A stretch of DNA of 39,536 nt from Dehalococcoidia bacterium (GTDB lineage: Bacteria; Chloroflexota; Dehalococcoidia; Tepidiformales; Tepidiformaceae), in the NCBI GenBank assembly GCA_020847985.1, contig JADLBC010000037.1, positions 1-39,536 of the forward strand, in the 5' to 3' direction. The translations under genes and the position numbers were made by a program. Under the pieces are notes generated by a model that had not been told where the DNA came from, ran no database searches, and saw nothing but the letters and a program-made list of their open reading frames with translations. This document shows, in pieces, positions 23,140 through 30,924 of this stretch (the first letter of the stretch is position 1; the number at the start of each line of letters is the position of its first letter).

Positions 23140-25152
23140 ATGACATCCAGTGAGACCCTGTTCGAAGGCCCATCGTGGCGCGGCCGGATCGTGAAGTTGC
23201 TCGTCGCCCTCGCCGTCGTCGCGGGCGTGTCCGCCACCGGCTACTGGTTCTTGTTCCGCCCCGGCGAAAAGACCGGCACCGCCACCGCCGGCACCACCAG
23301 CGAGGCCACGGTCACGAAGGGCAAGCTCGTCAGCACCCTCACCAGCACCGGCACCGCCGCCTCGACCGTGAGCGGCAAGCTCACCTTCTCCTCCAGCGGC
23401 ACCGTCAAGGCCGTGAACGTCGCCGTCGGCGATAAGGTGACCGCCGGGCAGGTGCTCGCGACCCTCGACGACAAGGACGCCGCGCGCAAGGTCGAATCGG
23501 CGCAATCGAACCTCACCAGCGCGCAGCTGAAGCTGGCCGAACTGAAGGAGCCGCCGAAGACGCTCGACCTCGTCTCGGCGCAGTCGGCCATCCTCTCCGC
23601 GAACCAGAGCCTCCTGAACGCGCAGACGCAGCTGACGACGGCGGAAGCGAACCTCGCGAAGGCGAAGGCCGGGCCCACGACCACGGACCTGCTCGCCGCC
23701 GATAACGCCATCGTCTCCGCCCAGAACGGTCTCGAAAGCGCGAACCGCAACGTCGAGAGCGCGTGGACGAACCTGATCGTCGCCCAGCGCACCTTCTGCA
23801 CGAACGCGAAGGCCGCCAACATCAGCGTCTGCCAGCTCACCGACCTGCCCCTCAGCGACCTCCGTGTCGCGGACCTGCAGGACGTGCTGCGCACCCCGCC
23901 GGGGAATTCGCAGCAGCAGGCGACGGTCGTTTCGGCGACCCAGGGCCTGCTCAGCGCGAACAACAGCTACGTCTCCGCGAAAGCCTCCGTGACGACCGCG
24001 CAGAACACGCTCACGAGCGCCATCCAGAAGAAGAGCGACCTCTACACCGCGACCGACGCGGCCACGCTCGCGCAGCTCGAGAACGCCGTCGTTTCGGCGC
24101 GCACGGCCATCACCACCGCGCAGCTGGGCGTGCAGACGGCGCAGGAGAAGTACAACGCGCTCTTCGAGCCGCCGACGGCGCTGGAGTTGCTGACCGCCGA
24201 GCAGAACGTGCGCAGCGCCGAGATCGCGCTCGAAACGGCGAAGGACACGCTCGCCGCGCTCTCGCTGAAGGCGCCGTTCGCGGGCAACGTCGCGGCCGTG
24301 GGCGTGGCCGCCGGCGACAACGCCTCGCCATCGACGGCCGCCTTCACCATCAGCGACCCGCAGGGCGTGCGCATCGATCTCCAGGTTTCGGAACAGGACC
24401 TGCCCAAGGTGAAGGCCGGGCTGTTCGGGCTCGCCACCTTCGAAGCGCTCACGGGCCAGCAGTACTTCGTCAAAATCACGGCGGTGAGCAATGCCGCCAC
24501 CGTCACCCAGGGCGTCGTCACCTACACGGCGCAGGCCCAGATCCTCCGCGGGCAGGACCTCATCACCAACCAGGCCGAGATCCAGAAAGTGCTCAGCGGC
24601 GTCCAGAGCGCGGCCGCCTCGGGCCGCACGGGCGGCAGCACCGGCGGCTCCGCCCCCAACGGCGCGAGCGGTTCGCCCGCTGCCGGCGGCACTCCCGGCA
24701 CGGGCCGCACCCCCGGCGGCGGCACACCTGCCGCGGGCGGCAGCGTCCCGGCGGGCGGCACCCCCGGCGCGGGCCGCACCCCGGGCGCGGGCGGCGGCGG
24801 GAGCGGCTTCCCCGGCGGCAACGTCACCCCGGGCGCCTCGCAGACGCTCCCCTCGCCGGGCATGAACGCGAGCATCACGCTCGTGCTCGACGTGAAGGAA
24901 GACGTCCTCCTCCTCCCGACGACGGCCATCCGCCGCCAGGGCCGCACGACCTTCGTCTACAAGAAGAAGGATGACGGCACGATGGAGCAGGTCACGATCA
25001 CGACCTCGGGCTCCGACAGCACGAACACGGGCATCGCCACGGGCCTCGTCGAAGGCGACAAAGTGGTCGTCGGCGCGGTGCCCGGTTCGCCCACGGCGCG
25101 CGCTTCCACTTCGCCCACGCGGGCGCCAACCACGGCGGGCGGCGTGCGCTGA
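23140..25152 (+). CDS. Efflux periplasmic adaptor (membrane fusion protein, MacA/HlyD-like)
   Basis: The protein has 670 residues from ATG 23140. A membrane helix at about 20-40 (LLVALAVVAGVSATGYWFLF) is followed by the first half of a lipoyl domain (about 85-112, VKAVNVAVGDKVTAGQVLATL), an unusually long helical hairpin or coiled coil (about 115-370, repeated Ala/Asn/Ser/Gln-rich heptads), then the second lipoyl half (LKAPFAGNVAAVGVAAGD). A Gly/Pro/Thr/Ala-rich low-complexity insert spans about 495-570. The C-terminal part (VLLLPTTAIRRQGRTTFVY, GLVEGDKVVV) is the membrane-proximal domain. Its stop overlaps the ABC ATPase start. MacA-type proteins link the exporter to the outer layers; export of a lipid, peptide or drug is inferred. 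Confidence 0.9.
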   Translation: MTSSETLFEGPSWRGRIVKLLVALAVVAGVSATGYWFLFRPGEKTGTATAGTTSEATVTKGKLVSTLTSTGTAASTVSGKLTFSSSGTVKAVNVAVGDKVTAGQVLATLDDKDAARKVESAQSNLTSAQLKLAELKEPPKTLDLVSAQSAILSANQSLLNAQTQLTTAEANLAKAKAGPTTTDLLAADNAIVSAQNGLESANRNVESAWTNLIVAQRTFCTNAKAANISVCQLTDLPLSDLRVADLQDVLRTPPGNSQQQATVVSATQGLLSANNSYVSAKASVTTAQNTLTSAIQKKSDLYTATDAATLAQLENAVVSARTAITTAQLGVQTAQEKYNALFEPPTALELLTAEQNVRSAEIALETAKDTLAALSLKAPFAGNVAAVGVAAGDNASPSTAAFTISDPQGVRIDLQVSEQDLPKVKAGLFGLATFEALTGQQYFVKITAVSNAATVTQGVVTYTAQAQILRGQDLITNQAEIQKVLSGVQSAAASGRTGGSTGGSAPNGASGSPAAGGTPGTGRTPGGGTPAAGGSVPAGGTPGAGRTPGAGGGGSGFPGGNVTPGASQTLPSPGMNASITLVLDVKEDVLLLPTTAIRRQGRTTFVYKKKDDGTMEQVTITTSGSDSTNTGIATGLVEGDKVVVGAVPGSPTARASTSPTRAPTTAGGVR

Positions 25153-25871
25153 TGATCAAGCTCGTCGATGTCTACCGGATCTACCGGACGGGCGCGGAAG
25201 AGGTGCGCGCGCTCGATGGCGTGAGCCTGGAGATCGCGCGCGGCGAATTCGTCGCCATCATGGGCACCTCCGGTTCGGGCAAGAGCACGATGATGAACAT
25301 CCTCGGCTGCCTCGATCGCCCGACGGCCGGGCAGTTCTTCTTCGAAGGCCACAACGTCGGCCGCATGACGGACGACCAGCAGGCGCTCCTGCGCAGCCGC
25401 GAATTCGGCTTCATCTTCCAGCAGTTCAACCTGCTCCCCCGCATGAGCGCCGTCGAACAGGTCGAGCTTCCGCTCGTCTACCAATCGAAGGGCGGGCGGC
25501 GGAAGAAGGCGCGCGAGGCGCTGCAGATGGTCGGCCTCGGCAACCGCATGAGCCACAAGCCGACGCAGCTTTCGGGAGGCCAGCAGCAGCGCGTCGCCAT
25601 CGCCCGCGCACTCGTCGTGAACCCGCGCGTCATCCTCGCCGATGAGCCCACGGGCGCCCTCGATACGCGCACGAGCGAGGAAGTGATGGAGATCCTCGAA
25701 GGGCTCGTCCGCGAACGCGGCATCACCGTCATCCTCGTGACCCACGAGCAGGACGTCGCGAACTACGCCGACCGCATCATCCGCATGCGCGACGGCAAAA
25801 TCGTCGAGGACGCGATGAACCCGAACAAGCACCACGAACACGCGCGGCGCCACCAGGCGGTGACGGCATGA
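25152..25871 (+). CDS. ABC transporter ATPase, MacB/LolD-type
   Basis: The protein has 239 residues. Walker A is GTSGSGKST (38-46), the Q-loop lies at FGFIFQQFNLL, the signature LSGGQQQR at about 141-148, Walker B VILADEPTGALD at about 160-171, and the switch His in VTHEQDVA. The sequence LVDVYRIYRTGAEEVRALDGVSLEI is typical of the LolD/MacB subfamily, whose ATPases power mechanotransmission rather than substrate passage. The ATG overlaps the TGA of the adaptor gene (TGATGA), and the stop overlaps the permease start by 4 nt. The C-terminal tail is His/Arg rich (NKHHEHARRHQ). Confidence 0.97.
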   Translation: MIKLVDVYRIYRTGAEEVRALDGVSLEIARGEFVAIMGTSGSGKSTMMNILGCLDRPTAGQFFFEGHNVGRMTDDQQALLRSREFGFIFQQFNLLPRMSAVEQVELPLVYQSKGGRRKKAREALQMVGLGNRMSHKPTQLSGGQQQRVAIARALVVNPRVILADEPTGALDTRTSEEVMEILEGLVRERGITVILVTHEQDVANYADRIIRMRDGKIVEDAMNPNKHHEHARRHQAVTA

Positions 25872-27142
25872 GCCCCTTCGACGCGCTCCGCGTGGCCGCC
25901 CGCGCGATCCTCGCGAACGGCCTGCGCAGCATCCTCACCACGCTGGGCATGGTCATCGGCGTGGGTTCGGTCATCGTCCTCATCGCCGTCGGGCAGGGCG
26001 CGCAAAAGGGTGTGCAGGACCAGATCCGCGGGCTGGGGCAGGACCTTCTCTTCATCAAGCCGGCACAAACCTCCGGGGCGGCGCCGGGGCAGGGGGGCGC
26101 GGCCGGCCCCGCGGGCGGCGGCCAGACGCTCACCAACGCCGACGCCGACGCCATCGCCGCGGCGAGCCTCCCCGGCGTCGCGGGCGTGGCGCCGCAGACG
26201 ACGCAGGACAACATCCAGCTCATCTCGGGGACGACCAACCAGGGCGTGACGATTGTCGCGACGACGCCCGGCTACCCCACGGTGCGTTCCATGGCCGTCG
26301 CCGATGGCCGCTTCATCAACGACGACGAGGTCACGCGCAAATCGCTTTCGATGGTCCTCGGCGCCGACCTGGCGAAGACGCTCTTCCCCGAGGGCGGCGC
26401 CGTCGGCCAGACCCTGCGCATGACCTTCTTCGGGCGCGTGAACCTGACGTTCACGGTCGTCGGCGTGATGGCGCCGAAGGGCGGGTCGGGCGGCGGCACC
26501 GCCGACGACTACGCCTACATCCCGCTGCCGACGCTGCAGGCGCGCCTCGGCGGCCCGCGCAACACCACGGGCGACGTCTTCGTGAACCAGATCAACGTGC
26601 AGATGGCCGCGGGCGCCGACCAGGCATCGGTGAAGGCGGCGATCACGGACACGCTCATGCAGCGCCGCACGACGGTGACGACGCCGAACTTCAGCCTCCA
26701 GACGCAGGACGACCTGCTGGGCGCGGCCGGCGACGTGAGCCGCACGCTCTCCATCCTGCTGGGCAGCATCGCGGGGATTTCGCTCGTGGTCGGCGGCATC
26801 GGCGTGATGAACATCATGCTTGTGAGCGTCACCGAGCGGACGCGCGAAATCGGCATCCGGCGCGCCGTCGGCGCCCGCGCGAAAGACATCGTCCTCCAGT
26901 TCGTGACCGAGGCGCTGGCGCTGTGCGTGGGCGGCGGCCTGCTCGGCATCGCCATCGGCGTGGGCATCGCCATCGGCCTCAATGGGCGCGAAGTGGGCAG
27001 CCAGACGATGACGACGGTGATCCAGCCGTGGAGCATCGCCGTGGCGTTCGCGGTCGCGGCCGGCATCGGCGCGCTCAGCGGCAGCTATCCCGCCTACCGC
27101 GCGAGCCGCCTCGACCCCATCACGGCGCTGAGGAACGAGTGA
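25868..27142 (+). CDS. ABC transporter permease, MacB/FtsX family
   Basis: The protein has 424 residues with the MacB plan: helix 1 at about 20-42 (TTLGMVIGVGSVIVLIAVG), a large extracytoplasmic MacB_PCD domain (about 45-285), then three helices of the FtsX domain (SIAGISLVVGGIGVMNIMLV, ALALCVGGGLLGIAIGVGIA, and one near AVAFAVAAGIGALSGSYPAY). TERTREIGIRRAVGARAKDI is the conserved coupling segment that contacts the ATPase. RASRLDPITALRNE is the typical C-terminus. A Gly/Gln/Ala-rich insertion (about 73-85) lies in the outer domain. It completes the operon starting at 23140. The stop codon is directly followed by a heptamer element. Confidence 0.96.
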   Translation: MSPFDALRVAARAILANGLRSILTTLGMVIGVGSVIVLIAVGQGAQKGVQDQIRGLGQDLLFIKPAQTSGAAPGQGGAAGPAGGGQTLTNADADAIAAASLPGVAGVAPQTTQDNIQLISGTTNQGVTIVATTPGYPTVRSMAVADGRFINDDEVTRKSLSMVLGADLAKTLFPEGGAVGQTLRMTFFGRVNLTFTVVGVMAPKGGSGGGTADDYAYIPLPTLQARLGGPRNTTGDVFVNQINVQMAAGADQASVKAAITDTLMQRRTTVTTPNFSLQTQDDLLGAAGDVSRTLSILLGSIAGISLVVGGIGVMNIMLVSVTERTREIGIRRAVGARAKDIVLQFVTEALALCVGGGLLGIAIGVGIAIGLNGREVGSQTMTTVIQPWSIAVAFAVAAGIGALSGSYPAYRASRLDPITALRNE

Positions 27143-27245
27143 GTGCTGAGTGCTGAGTGCTGAGTGCTGAGTCCGTGCCGCATGCCGGGAAGCCAACCGT
27201 GCAGGGCTGCCCTCTCAGCACTCAGGACTCAGCACTCAGCACTGC
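27143..27245. repeat. Heptamer-armed element (GTGCTGA) between convergent stops
   Basis: The left arm is four GTGCTGA units starting at the base after the permease stop. The right arm is the complement (TCAGCACTCAGGACTCAGCA...), ending 3 bp before the CBS-gene stop. The core of about 40 bp contains GCCGCATGCCGGG. The arms can pair over about 25 bp, giving a strong two-way terminator-like hairpin. Confidence 0.85.
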
Positions 27246-27248
27246 CCT

Positions 27249-27686
27249 CTACCGCGGGCCGACGATGTACTCCACCAGCTGGCCGATCTCCTGCTCCTGC
27301 GCGCGGCTTACGCGGCGGAGGAGGTCGCCGATCGAGACCATCCCGATGACCCCTTCGCTATCGACCACGGGGAGGTGGCGGAAGCGGCGTTCGAGCATCA
27401 TCGCCATCGCGTCCGAGACGCCGAGCATGGGCGGGACGCAGACGACGTCGCGCGTCATCACCTGGCCGACGAGTGTCAGCCCCGGCGCGCGGCCCTCGTC
27501 GACGACGCGGCGAAGGACGTCGCGTTCGGTGAAGATGCCCGCCACGCGGTTGCCTTCGCACACCAGCAGCGCGCCCACGCCGTGTTCGTTCATCGTCCGC
27601 ACGGCGTCGCGGACGTTCATGCGGGGGGTGGTGGTGAACACCTGCCCGCCCTTGTTGGCGAGGACATCGTGGATGAACCCGTACAT
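27249..27686 (-). CDS. Tandem CBS domain protein
   Basis: The protein has 145 residues from ATG 27686, with GGGAGG 8-9 nt upstream. Two CBS domains are present: about 10-62 (FTTTPRMNVRDAVRTMNEHGVGALLV, GIFTERDVLRRV) and about 77-130 (VMTRDVVCVPPMLGVSDAMAMM, RHLPVVDSEGVIGMVSIGDLL). Each has the family's G-x-hydrophobic-T/S-x-x-D nucleotide-binding turn (FTERD, VSIGD). Stand-alone CBS pairs sense adenine nucleotides and regulate partner proteins; the partner is unknown. TACACT 26-31 nt upstream of the Shine-Dalgarno region is a likely -10. Confidence 0.93.
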   Translation of the reverse strand: MYGFIHDVLANKGGQVFTTTPRMNVRDAVRTMNEHGVGALLVCEGNRVAGIFTERDVLRRVVDEGRAPGLTLVGQVMTRDVVCVPPMLGVSDAMAMMLERRFRHLPVVDSEGVIGMVSIGDLLRRVSRAQEQEIGQLVEYIVGPR

Positions 27687-27763
27687 GGCTGAACCTCCCG
27701 CGGTGGTCCCGCCAGTGTACGAGTATGCGCAATACCCCCGATGACGATCGCAACGGATCCGCA

Positions 27764-27797
27764 AGCCCGCGGGCGCCGTGCGATACGCCCGCGGGCT
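27764..27797. terminator. Strong 12-bp inverted repeat at the PPOX gene stop
   Basis: AGCCCGCGGGCG (27764-27775) and CGCCCGCGGGCT (27786-27797) pair perfectly around a 10-nt loop. The arm overlaps the first base of the TGA stop of the minus-strand PPOX gene. No T-run follows, so it resembles a terminator stem without a U-tract, or a 3' mRNA stabiliser. Confidence 0.5.
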
Positions 27798-28276
27798 CAG
27801 CCGCCGCGCTTGATCTTGAAGTTGTCCCAGGTCACCACGTTCGCCGGTTCGAAGCGCACCCAGCGCCAGTTGCGGCCGCGCGCGGTGGAGCTGTTGCGGC
27901 GCGGCTCGGCCGGTTCGCCATGGCCGCCGGCATACTTCGCGCCCATCTGCATGCGCACCGCTTCGAGCCCCGGGTCGGCGTTCTCCTCCTCGGGCGTTTC
28001 GAGCACGACGGCCCGGCCCTGGAACATCGCGCCCTGCAGCTCCGGGAAGCGCTCGTTGCGGTCGACGAGGATGGTGGCGACGGGATTGCGGCGCAGGTTC
28101 ACGATCTTCTGGCCGCGGCAATAGGTGTAGATGTTGCCGTTCGCCCAGCCGAACCAGAGGGGCGTGAGGTTGATACGCGTGCCGGGGCCGACGCTGGCGA
28201 TGCGCATGTTCCAGCTCGAAAGCATCAGCTCGTCGAGCTGTTCGGGGGTGAGGGCAAGCTCCTTCGGAATGGGCAC
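27797..28276 (-). CDS. Pyridoxamine 5'-phosphate oxidase-fold protein, PPOX class
   Basis: The protein has 159 residues from GTG 28276, with GAGG about 9 nt upstream. The split beta-barrel pattern is clear: SWNMRIASVGPGTRINLTPLWFGWANGNIYTYCRG, then KIVNLRRNPVATILVDRNE, then MFQGRAVVLE. The strands RINLTPLWFGW and LRRNPVATILVD are the flavin- or F420-phosphate-binding region. In Actinobacteria and Chloroflexota many such proteins use F420; an FMN or heme cofactor remains possible. TATCAT lies about 27 nt upstream as a candidate -10, which it shares with the region before tRNA-Gly. Confidence 0.85.
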   Translation of the reverse strand: MPIPKELALTPEQLDELMLSSWNMRIASVGPGTRINLTPLWFGWANGNIYTYCRGQKIVNLRRNPVATILVDRNERFPELQGAMFQGRAVVLETPEEENADPGLEAVRMQMGAKYAGGHGEPAEPRRNSSTARGRNWRWVRFEPANVVTWDNFKIKRGG

Positions 28277-28331
28277 GGTGCGAACCTCGAACGGAAGGTG
28301 CCGCGCATGATAAGCTACGGCCCTGCGCCAC

Positions 28332-28405
28332 GCGGGTGTGGTTCAATGGCAGAATGCGACCTTCCCAAGGTTGAGACGAGGGTTCGATTCCCTTCGCCCG
28401 CTCCA
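28332..28405 (+). tRNA. tRNA-Gly, anticodon CCC
   Basis: The gene is 74 nt including an encoded CCA (28403-28405). The acceptor stem GCGGGTG pairs with CGCCCGC, with one G-T pair. The D-arm is GTGGTTCAATGGCAGAAT. The anticodon stem CGACC/GGTTG closes the loop TTCCCAA, giving anticodon CCC for glycine GGG codons. The T-arm is GAGGG-TTCGATT-CCCTT and the discriminator base is T. Confidence 0.95.
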
Positions 28406-28406
28406 T

Positions 28407-28450
28407 TGGCTTTCGGCCTTCGGCCATCGGCCGCCGGTTCCCCTTCTTCC
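28407..28450. repeat. Short heptamer run after the tRNA
   Basis: Units GGCTTTC, GGCCTTC, GGCCATC, GGCCGCC follow the tRNA directly, then a pyrimidine stretch (CCCCTTCTTCCC). This is the GGCTGTC flavour seen at 36030. It could help end the tRNA transcript. Confidence 0.5.
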
Positions 28451-28632
28451 CAACGGCCACCTTTGTAGCGAAGCGCGACGCGGCGCGCGACGCCGTGCCC
28501 TGGCGGTTTGTGGGCTTACAGATGTAAGCCACGCTGTTTGCGTATATCTCGAATGGGTCCACACTGCCGGGCATCTCTGTGTGGCCGCGAACCTCACGCG
28601 TGCGTGAGACACGGACACGAAAGGCGCCTCAC
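28451..28632 (+). promoter_or_regulatory. Hairpin-rich leader of the secreted repeat protein gene
   Basis: Inverted repeats include GGCTTAC-AGAT-GTAAGCC (near 28513-28530) and CTCACGC-GT-GCGTGAG (near 28597-28612). TTGCGTATATCTCG (near 28538) contains TATATC, a possible -10. AAAGG lies 9-10 nt before the GTG start at 28633. No known riboswitch consensus was recognised. Confidence 0.35.
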
Positions 28633-29946
28633 GTGCGTACGCGTTCGCATGGCGGAGCCCGGCCGTTGGTGGTCGCGGCGATCGGGCTGGTCATGGTCCT
28701 GGTGTCGTTGGCGTTGGGGGTCGCGCCGGGGCACGTGCCGATGGAGGTGCATGCCTTCGCCACCGACGACCCCGTCGTCACGGTACCGCCGGTCTGGGTC
28801 AATCTACTCACGTATGGCAGCGCGGGCGGCGGCTTCTACTGGGATTTCACCAGCGGCACGGTCTGGACCGCTGAGCGCGACTGGCACCTGTTCGCCCCCG
28901 AAAGCGGCAACCCCGCCGACGTGCTTTGGGTCAACTACCTCACCTATGGCAGCATCGGCGGCGGCTTTTATCTCGACCCCCTCAGCGGGCAGGTCTGGAC
29001 GAGCGAACGAGGGTGGCACACCTTCTCCCCGGCCCCGGCGCCGGCAGCCACGGCCACCCCCACGGCCACGGGCACGGCCACGCGTACCCCCACACCGGTG
29101 GCGAGCGCCAGCGCGAACGCCACCGCGACTCCGCCCGCAACCGCGACACCCACGGCGACCTTCACGCCGTCGCCGACGGCCACGACGACGGCGGTGAACG
29201 TCACTGTCTCCGGGAAGATCACGAGTCCCGAGATACCGGGCGGCGTGCCGGGGCTTACCCTGTATTGGTACCGCCTGGTGAACGGCGGGCCGGCCGGCTA
29301 CTACCAGAGCACCACGAGCCCAACCGGAGACTTCTCCGTCTCTCTGCTGCCGGGCTCCTACTGGGTCAATGTGACGGTGCGGCTTGGCGGTGGCCAGCCG
29401 GGCTATTGCGACCACTACTACACCGGACAGTCCCAACTGCCGGTGAACGCTGGCATCCCCACGCCGATCGCGGTGAACGCGCCGTTCGCCAGCTTCAACC
29501 TCGTCCTCCCGGCGGGGAGCACGAAGCTGGAAGGCGGATCCGTGGTCTGCAACCAGGCGACACCCACGCCGACTACCTCCGTACCCGGCACCGGCTTCCT
29601 CGTCGCGGGACACGTCACCAGCCCCGACCTCCCGGGCGGCGTCCCCGGGGCCAGCGTCGATGCAATGGCGGGGCTGGGTTACGGCGTCCAGACAGCCGCG
29701 GACGGCGCATACGCCCGGCGGCTCCCCGCCAACAGCTACATCTTCGAGGTAACCGTCCCTCGGACCGCGGGCGGGGTCTGCCTCTTCCTCTACACCGGCT
29801 CGCCGCAACTCGTGAAGATCGCGAACGGCACCGATACGTCGCAGGCCCAATTGGTCGCGCTCAATGCCGACCGCACGGGCTTCAACTTCGTCCTGCCCGC
29901 GGGATACCTCACGCTGGTCGATGGGAAGGCGCGGTGTATTAGTTGA
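28633..29946 (+). CDS. Secreted protein with duplicated motif and two carboxypeptidase-regulatory-like domains
   Basis: The protein has 437 residues from GTG 28633. A signal peptide or anchor lies at about 10-30. Two tandem copies of a 33-residue unit follow: residues 55-87 (WVNLLTYGSAGGGFYWDFTS) and 99-131 (WVNYLTYGSIGGGFYLDPLS), each ending in VWT-x-ERxWHxF. A Thr/Ala/Pro linker spans 132-195. Two C-terminal domains start GKITSPEIPGGVPGLT and GHVTSPDLPGGVPGAS and end FNLVLPAG and FNFVLPAGYLTLVDG, typical of carboxypeptidase-regulatory-like beta-sandwiches. The duplicated N-terminal unit is not one I recognise. A cell-surface role is likely. Confidence 0.82.
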   Translation: MRTRSHGGARPLVVAAIGLVMVLVSLALGVAPGHVPMEVHAFATDDPVVTVPPVWVNLLTYGSAGGGFYWDFTSGTVWTAERDWHLFAPESGNPADVLWVNYLTYGSIGGGFYLDPLSGQVWTSERGWHTFSPAPAPAATATPTATGTATRTPTPVASASANATATPPATATPTATFTPSPTATTTAVNVTVSGKITSPEIPGGVPGLTLYWYRLVNGGPAGYYQSTTSPTGDFSVSLLPGSYWVNVTVRLGGGQPGYCDHYYTGQSQLPVNAGIPTPIAVNAPFASFNLVLPAGSTKLEGGSVVCNQATPTPTTSVPGTGFLVAGHVTSPDLPGGVPGASVDAMAGLGYGVQTAADGAYARRLPANSYIFEVTVPRTAGGVCLFLYTGSPQLVKIANGTDTSQAQLVALNADRTGFNFVLPAGYLTLVDGKARCIS

Positions 29947-30020
29947 GTTCCCGGTTGCCAGTTCCCGGTTCCCAGGGAAACCCGGAGGAGGCTTCTGCCG
30001 CCTCGAACCTCGAACGCCGA
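29947..30020. repeat. Heptamer element (GTTCCCG and GAACCTC) between convergent stops
   Basis: The left arm is GTTCCCG, GTTGCCA, GTTCCCG, GTTCCCA directly after the stop of the secreted protein. The right arm is CGAACCTCGAACGCCGAACC, ending just before the GGDEF gene stop. The core contains GGGAAACCCGG and GAGGCTTCTGCCGCCTC. The arms belong to different flavours and do not pair with each other. Confidence 0.7.
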
Positions 30021-30025
30021 ACCTT

Positions 30026-30832
30026 CTACGCGACGGCGCGGGCGGTGAGGGGCGTGAACGGCGCGGCGGTCGCGGAGCCGCGGGAGCGGGCGCCCACCAG
30101 GTCGCGCTGGGCGCGCTGGAGGAATTCGCGCACTTCGAGCTCGCCTTCGTAACCCGTCAGCGAAACCACCGGCTGGAGCACGTTCGCCTTTTCCAGCGGG
30201 ATGCACGAACCGAGCGCGAGCAACAGCGCGTCGGCCTTTTCGCGCGTCGAGTTGTCCTTCTCATCGATGACGATGGCGGCGAACACGGGGCCTTCGAGGT
30301 GCGCGATGAAGTCGCCCTCGCTCGTGGCCTGGCGCAGCGCGCGGCCGACCGTGGGCATGATGCGCTCCTCCGCCTTCGCGCTCCGTTCGAACCCGCCGAG
30401 GTCCGTGAGCACGAGCGAGAAGCCGCGGCCGCTGCGCACCGACCGCATCATCTGGCGGCGCAGTTCAAAGACGAAGTGGCGGCTGTTCGGCAGGCCCGTC
30501 GTCTCGTCCTCGTACATCTTGCCGCGCATGCGTTCGAGGGCGTTGTGCACCTTCGCGCCCTGCTCTGATTCCTCGTACCAGAACTGCACATGCACCGCCA
30601 CGAACAGGAAGGTCGTGAGCGCCAGCAGGATGCCGTTCGCGCCTTCGCCCGTGGAGACGAGGCTCACGGCCTGCACGCAGAACACGATGAACCAGAGCGC
30701 GAACGTCGCCGGCCGCATGATCCGCAAAATCGGCGCCGTCTCGACGCTGCCCATGGTCCCGGGCTCGCCCGCGTCGAAGAGAAAACTGAATCCGGGTGGC
30801 TTCTGCACCGGAGTGCTCCTCCGTGGTCTCAT
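30026..30832 (-). CDS. Membrane protein with degenerate GGDEF domain
   Basis: The protein has 268 residues from ATG 30832, which has GGAG 12 nt upstream; a later in-frame ATG near 30754 is also possible. Two membrane helices (FALWFIVFCVQAVSLV and GILLALTTFLFVAVHVQFW) precede a linker helix and a diguanylate-cyclase-like domain: YEDETTGLPNSRHFVFEL is the DxLTGLPNRR-type start and FSLVLTDLGGFERSAKAEE replaces the Mg-binding LxDIDxFKxIND block. The active loop reads LEGPVFAAI where GGDEF is expected, so cyclase activity is unlikely. It may act as a receptor or scaffold. Confidence 0.8.
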   Translation of the reverse strand: MRPRRSTPVQKPPGFSFLFDAGEPGTMGSVETAPILRIMRPATFALWFIVFCVQAVSLVSTGEGANGILLALTTFLFVAVHVQFWYEESEQGAKVHNALERMRGKMYEDETTGLPNSRHFVFELRRQMMRSVRSGRGFSLVLTDLGGFERSAKAEERIMPTVGRALRQATSEGDFIAHLEGPVFAAIVIDEKDNSTREKADALLLALGSCIPLEKANVLQPVVSLTGYEGELEVREFLQRAQRDLVGARSRGSATAAPFTPLTARAVA

Positions 30833-30924
30833 CAGAACATTCGACTCCGTGGCGTGCGCCAACAGCGGCGGCGTGTAAACCGTCTGTAAAACGACACTTC
30901 GAACGGTTTCATCTCGCCCTGCCT

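Noticed and set aside
27687..28574. Long in-frame extension of the CBS protein across the PPOX gene
   Set aside because: The PPOX gene in another frame has clear family motifs, and ATG 27686 has a good ribosome-binding site.
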